Source of the DNA: Ignavibacteria bacterium UBA2333 | GTDB lineage: Bacteria; Bacteroidota; Ignavibacteria; Kapaibacteriales; Kapaibacteriaceae | Reading direction: 5' to 3' | Length of the DNA stretch: 53,888 bases | NCBI GenBank assembly: GCA_002344895.1 | Contig: DDUR01000095.1 | Span: 5,865 to 59,752 of the forward strand | In this document: positions 51,921-53,888 of the stretch, piece after piece | Layout: every line of letters begins with the position of its first letter | How positions within the stretch are numbered: position 1 is the stretch's first letter | The notes under the pieces: model-generated | The model's database searches: none | What the model was told of the DNA's origin: nothing | Seen by the model: only the letters and a program-made list of their open reading frames with translations | Program-made: the position numbers and the translations under genes

Positions 51921-51946
51921 TGTTGTTTCAAGAATGGACAGTCCAC

Positions 51947-53848
51947 ATGGACAGCTCTGGGCAGGGTAACGGACACGATCCGTCAAAACGTTTACTTCTC
52001 CTCACGGTAGCCGCAATTGGCGTTGTGTTTGGAGACATTGGAACGAGTCCACTCTATGCACTCAAGGAGTGTTTCTCTCCGCACTACAACCTTCAGGCAC
52101 GTGAGCCAGAGATCCTTGGCGTATTGTCGTTAATCTTCTGGGCGCTCACACTTATTATCTGCGTAAAGTATCTCGCCGTTATCATGCGGTTTGATAATAA
52201 GGGTGAAGGGGGCATTCTCGCCCTTATGGAGTTAGTAAGTCAGAAGACCGGGCGTGCGGCGAGTACGGCACTCATCTTTGCCTTGGGAATTTTTGGAGCA
52301 GCCTTACTCTACGGTGATGGTATTATCACGCCGGCCATTTCCGTTCTTTCCGCTGTTGAAGGTCTTACCGTTGCCACTCCGGCCTTTGAACATTTTGTCC
52401 TTCCAATAGCCATCACCATTCTCCTTGGACTGTTTATCATCCAAAAGTTTGGCACTGGTGGTGTAGGCCGCATCTTTGGTCCGTTTACCGTCTTCTGGTT
52501 CTTACTCCTCGGTGTGATCGGTGTCATCAACATCGTACAGACACCATCCGTACTCGCAGCTGTTAACCCTTACTACGCAGTTGAATTCCTCTTTACGCAC
52601 GACTACAAGGCCTTCCTTGTTCTTGGTTCCGTCTTTCTTGTGGTAACGGGAGGAGAAGCGCTCTACGCCGACATGGGTCACTTCGGTAAAAAGCCCATTG
52701 TTCGTGGCTGGTTTATCCTCGTCTACCCTGCACTTGTCTTGCAGTACTTTGGTCAAGGTGCACTGCTTATTCGTGAAGGCAACATTGCCTCAACGGTAGC
52801 AAATCCCTTCTTCCACATGGTACCATCGTGGGCTGTTATTCCGATGGTTCTTATTGCCACGTTTGCAACCGTCATTGCATCGCAGGCAATTATCTCCGGA
52901 GCATTTTCATTAACGTGGCAGGCCTTACAGCTTGGTTATCTCCCGCGGTTAAAGGTCTTACACACCTCAAGTGAAGAACGTGGACAGATCTACATCCCCT
53001 TTGTAAACTGGTCATTGTTCTTTGCATGTGTGTTCCTTGTGGTAGAGTTCCGCACATCGGGTAACCTTGCCGCGGCCTACGGCATTGCCGTCACAGCGAC
53101 GATGGTCATCACGGCCATCCTTGGCTGGTTTGCGATGCGCAGAATTATGGGCTGGAACGTTGCTATTTCGGCGTCACTCACGGCCCTCTTCTTCACGATT
53201 GACGGTGCCTTCCTTGCAGCGAATGCAACAAAGATCTCGGACGGTGGATGGGTACCACTTGTTATTGGTGCTTCCATCTACATGGTGATGATGACGTGGC
53301 ATACGGGGCGTGACATTCTGCGTGCGGCCATCATGCGACGGAATCAGTCACTCCAGGAGATCATCGACAATGAAATTGACCGATATGAAATTGTGCCGGG
53401 TACAGCACTCTACATGAATGGATACGTTGGCTCTGCCCCACCGGCAATGGTCAGCAATCTCAAGTATAATCGATGCCGGCACGAAACGATCATCCTGCTC
53501 ACCGTGAACATCAGAGCAATAGCCCACGTTGCACATGACCAGCGATTTGACGTCAAGCCACTCGAGAAAAACTTCTACCAGGTTGTGTTGTCCTACGGCT
53601 TTATGGACCGTCTTAACCTCATGGATGATCTCATGTATCTCCCTGAGTACGACATCCCTGTTGACATTACGGACGCCACATTTGTCCTTGGCCACGAAAC
53701 CGTAACTGTCAAAGAAACCACAAAGAACATGTCATGGTGGCGCAAAGAAATCTTCGTCTTTATGCACCGCAACTCACGCACACCTGTCCGCTACTTCGGC
53801 ATCCCTGTCAAACGCGCCCTAGAGGTGGGATCGCATATTGAGATTTGA
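51947..53848 (+). CDS. kup: KUP family potassium transporter
   Basis: A 633-residue Kup/HAK potassium uptake protein (proton-coupled). The first helix carries the signature GVVFGDIGTSPLYALKECF, followed by ALTLIICVKYLAVIMRFDNKGEGGILALMEL and GGEALYADMGHFGK; about 12 hydrophobic segments are present, then a cytoplasmic C-terminal domain of about 170 residues. The frame extends upstream with a TTG at 51896, but that would run through a hairpin; the ATG at 51947 is used. Confidence 0.95.
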   Translation: MDSSGQGNGHDPSKRLLLLTVAAIGVVFGDIGTSPLYALKECFSPHYNLQAREPEILGVLSLIFWALTLIICVKYLAVIMRFDNKGEGGILALMELVSQKTGRAASTALIFALGIFGAALLYGDGIITPAISVLSAVEGLTVATPAFEHFVLPIAITILLGLFIIQKFGTGGVGRIFGPFTVFWFLLLGVIGVINIVQTPSVLAAVNPYYAVEFLFTHDYKAFLVLGSVFLVVTGGEALYADMGHFGKKPIVRGWFILVYPALVLQYFGQGALLIREGNIASTVANPFFHMVPSWAVIPMVLIATFATVIASQAIISGAFSLTWQALQLGYLPRLKVLHTSSEERGQIYIPFVNWSLFFACVFLVVEFRTSGNLAAAYGIAVTATMVITAILGWFAMRRIMGWNVAISASLTALFFTIDGAFLAANATKISDGGWVPLVIGASIYMVMMTWHTGRDILRAAIMRRNQSLQEIIDNEIDRYEIVPGTALYMNGYVGSAPPAMVSNLKYNRCRHETIILLTVNIRAIAHVAHDQRFDVKPLEKNFYQVVLSYGFMDRLNLMDDLMYLPEYDIPVDITDATFVLGHETVTVKETTKNMSWWRKEIFVFMHRNSRTPVRYFGIPVKRALEVGSHIEI

Positions 53849-53864
53849 TGGGGGAGACAGGTGG

Positions 53865-53888
53865 GGGGTTAATGGTGGGGTTAATGGT
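53865..53888 (+). repeat. Tandem 12-bp repeat at the right edge
   Basis: Two perfect copies of GGGGTTAATGGT run to the last base of the window, preceded by a G-run. The array may continue beyond the edge. Confidence 0.7.

Noticed and set aside
51896..51946. TTG start for kup
   Set aside because: The extension encodes the hairpin 51901-51920 and has no family similarity.

Overview
The window reads as a chromosomal fragment of a Gram-negative bacterium of the Bacteroidota/Chlorobiota (FCB) superphylum, most like the Ignavibacteria/Kapabacteria side of it. The grounds are: two secreted proteins end in type IX secretion (T9SS) C-terminal sorting domains; there is a DUF4835 (PorD-like) protein; lipid A genes are present; many genes lack a clear Shine-Dalgarno sequence; and several upstream regions carry a TAnnTTTG-like -7 box. 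The taxonomic call is inference from gene content, since no 16S gene is present. Genes are densely packed, often with 1-11 bp overlaps. I see no prophage, insertion sequence, CRISPR array or rRNA.

Layout. 1-3998 (minus): replication cluster dnaN-recF-DUF721/DciA-like-gyrB, with gyrB running off the left edge and no dnaA. 4085-8445 (plus): psd-pssA-purS-purQ, two TatA/B-type genes and gatA. 8471-10372: osmC (minus), then sucD and ndk (plus). 10510-15099: two exported proteins of unknown function in an operon with a membrane-anchored GAF/degenerate-GGDEF protein. 15130-22331 (minus): EEP nuclease-like lipoprotein, proline dehydrogenase, a T9SS-exported reprolysin-like protease, tmk, a TadA-RsmI fusion and DUF4835. 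22330-24896 (plus): a divergently overlapping pair of envelope proteins, the second with a ComEA-like helix-hairpin-helix and a probable beta-barrel. 24861-29593 (minus): lpxB-DUF374-lpxK, a class I amidotransferase and NDH-2. 29656-31574: a T9SS-sorted protein and a PAS histidine kinase. 31623-33060 (plus): alkB-DUF3817-ogt alkylation-repair operon. 33061-34407: a small accessory islet (hypothetical gene, orphan Xre antitoxin with a palindromic operator) beside tRNA-Asn. 34451-39553: recO, a CNNM/HlyC-like protein, a lipase-like lipoprotein, a small secreted protein and a DUF1624 membrane protein. 39694-49895 (minus): the classic rimP-nusA-infB-rbfA-truB-ribF-rpsO-pnp translation/RNA operon. 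50069-53848 (plus): glutaryl-CoA dehydrogenase-like gene, DinB-like protein and kup.

Most genes are housekeeping. The main unexplained signal is at the DNA level: a dispersed motif, GGGGC-(A/G)AA-(n)-GGGGC, occurs about 18 times in both orientations, in different reading frames and in intergenic DNA, encoding different amino acids each time. Other notable items are a 13-bp tandem repeat that makes a chain of overlapping start and stop codons between recF and the DUF721 gene, the TadA-RsmI fusion, an intrinsic terminator in the rimP leader on the operon's own strand (a candidate attenuator), and a large hairpin between rpsO and pnp.
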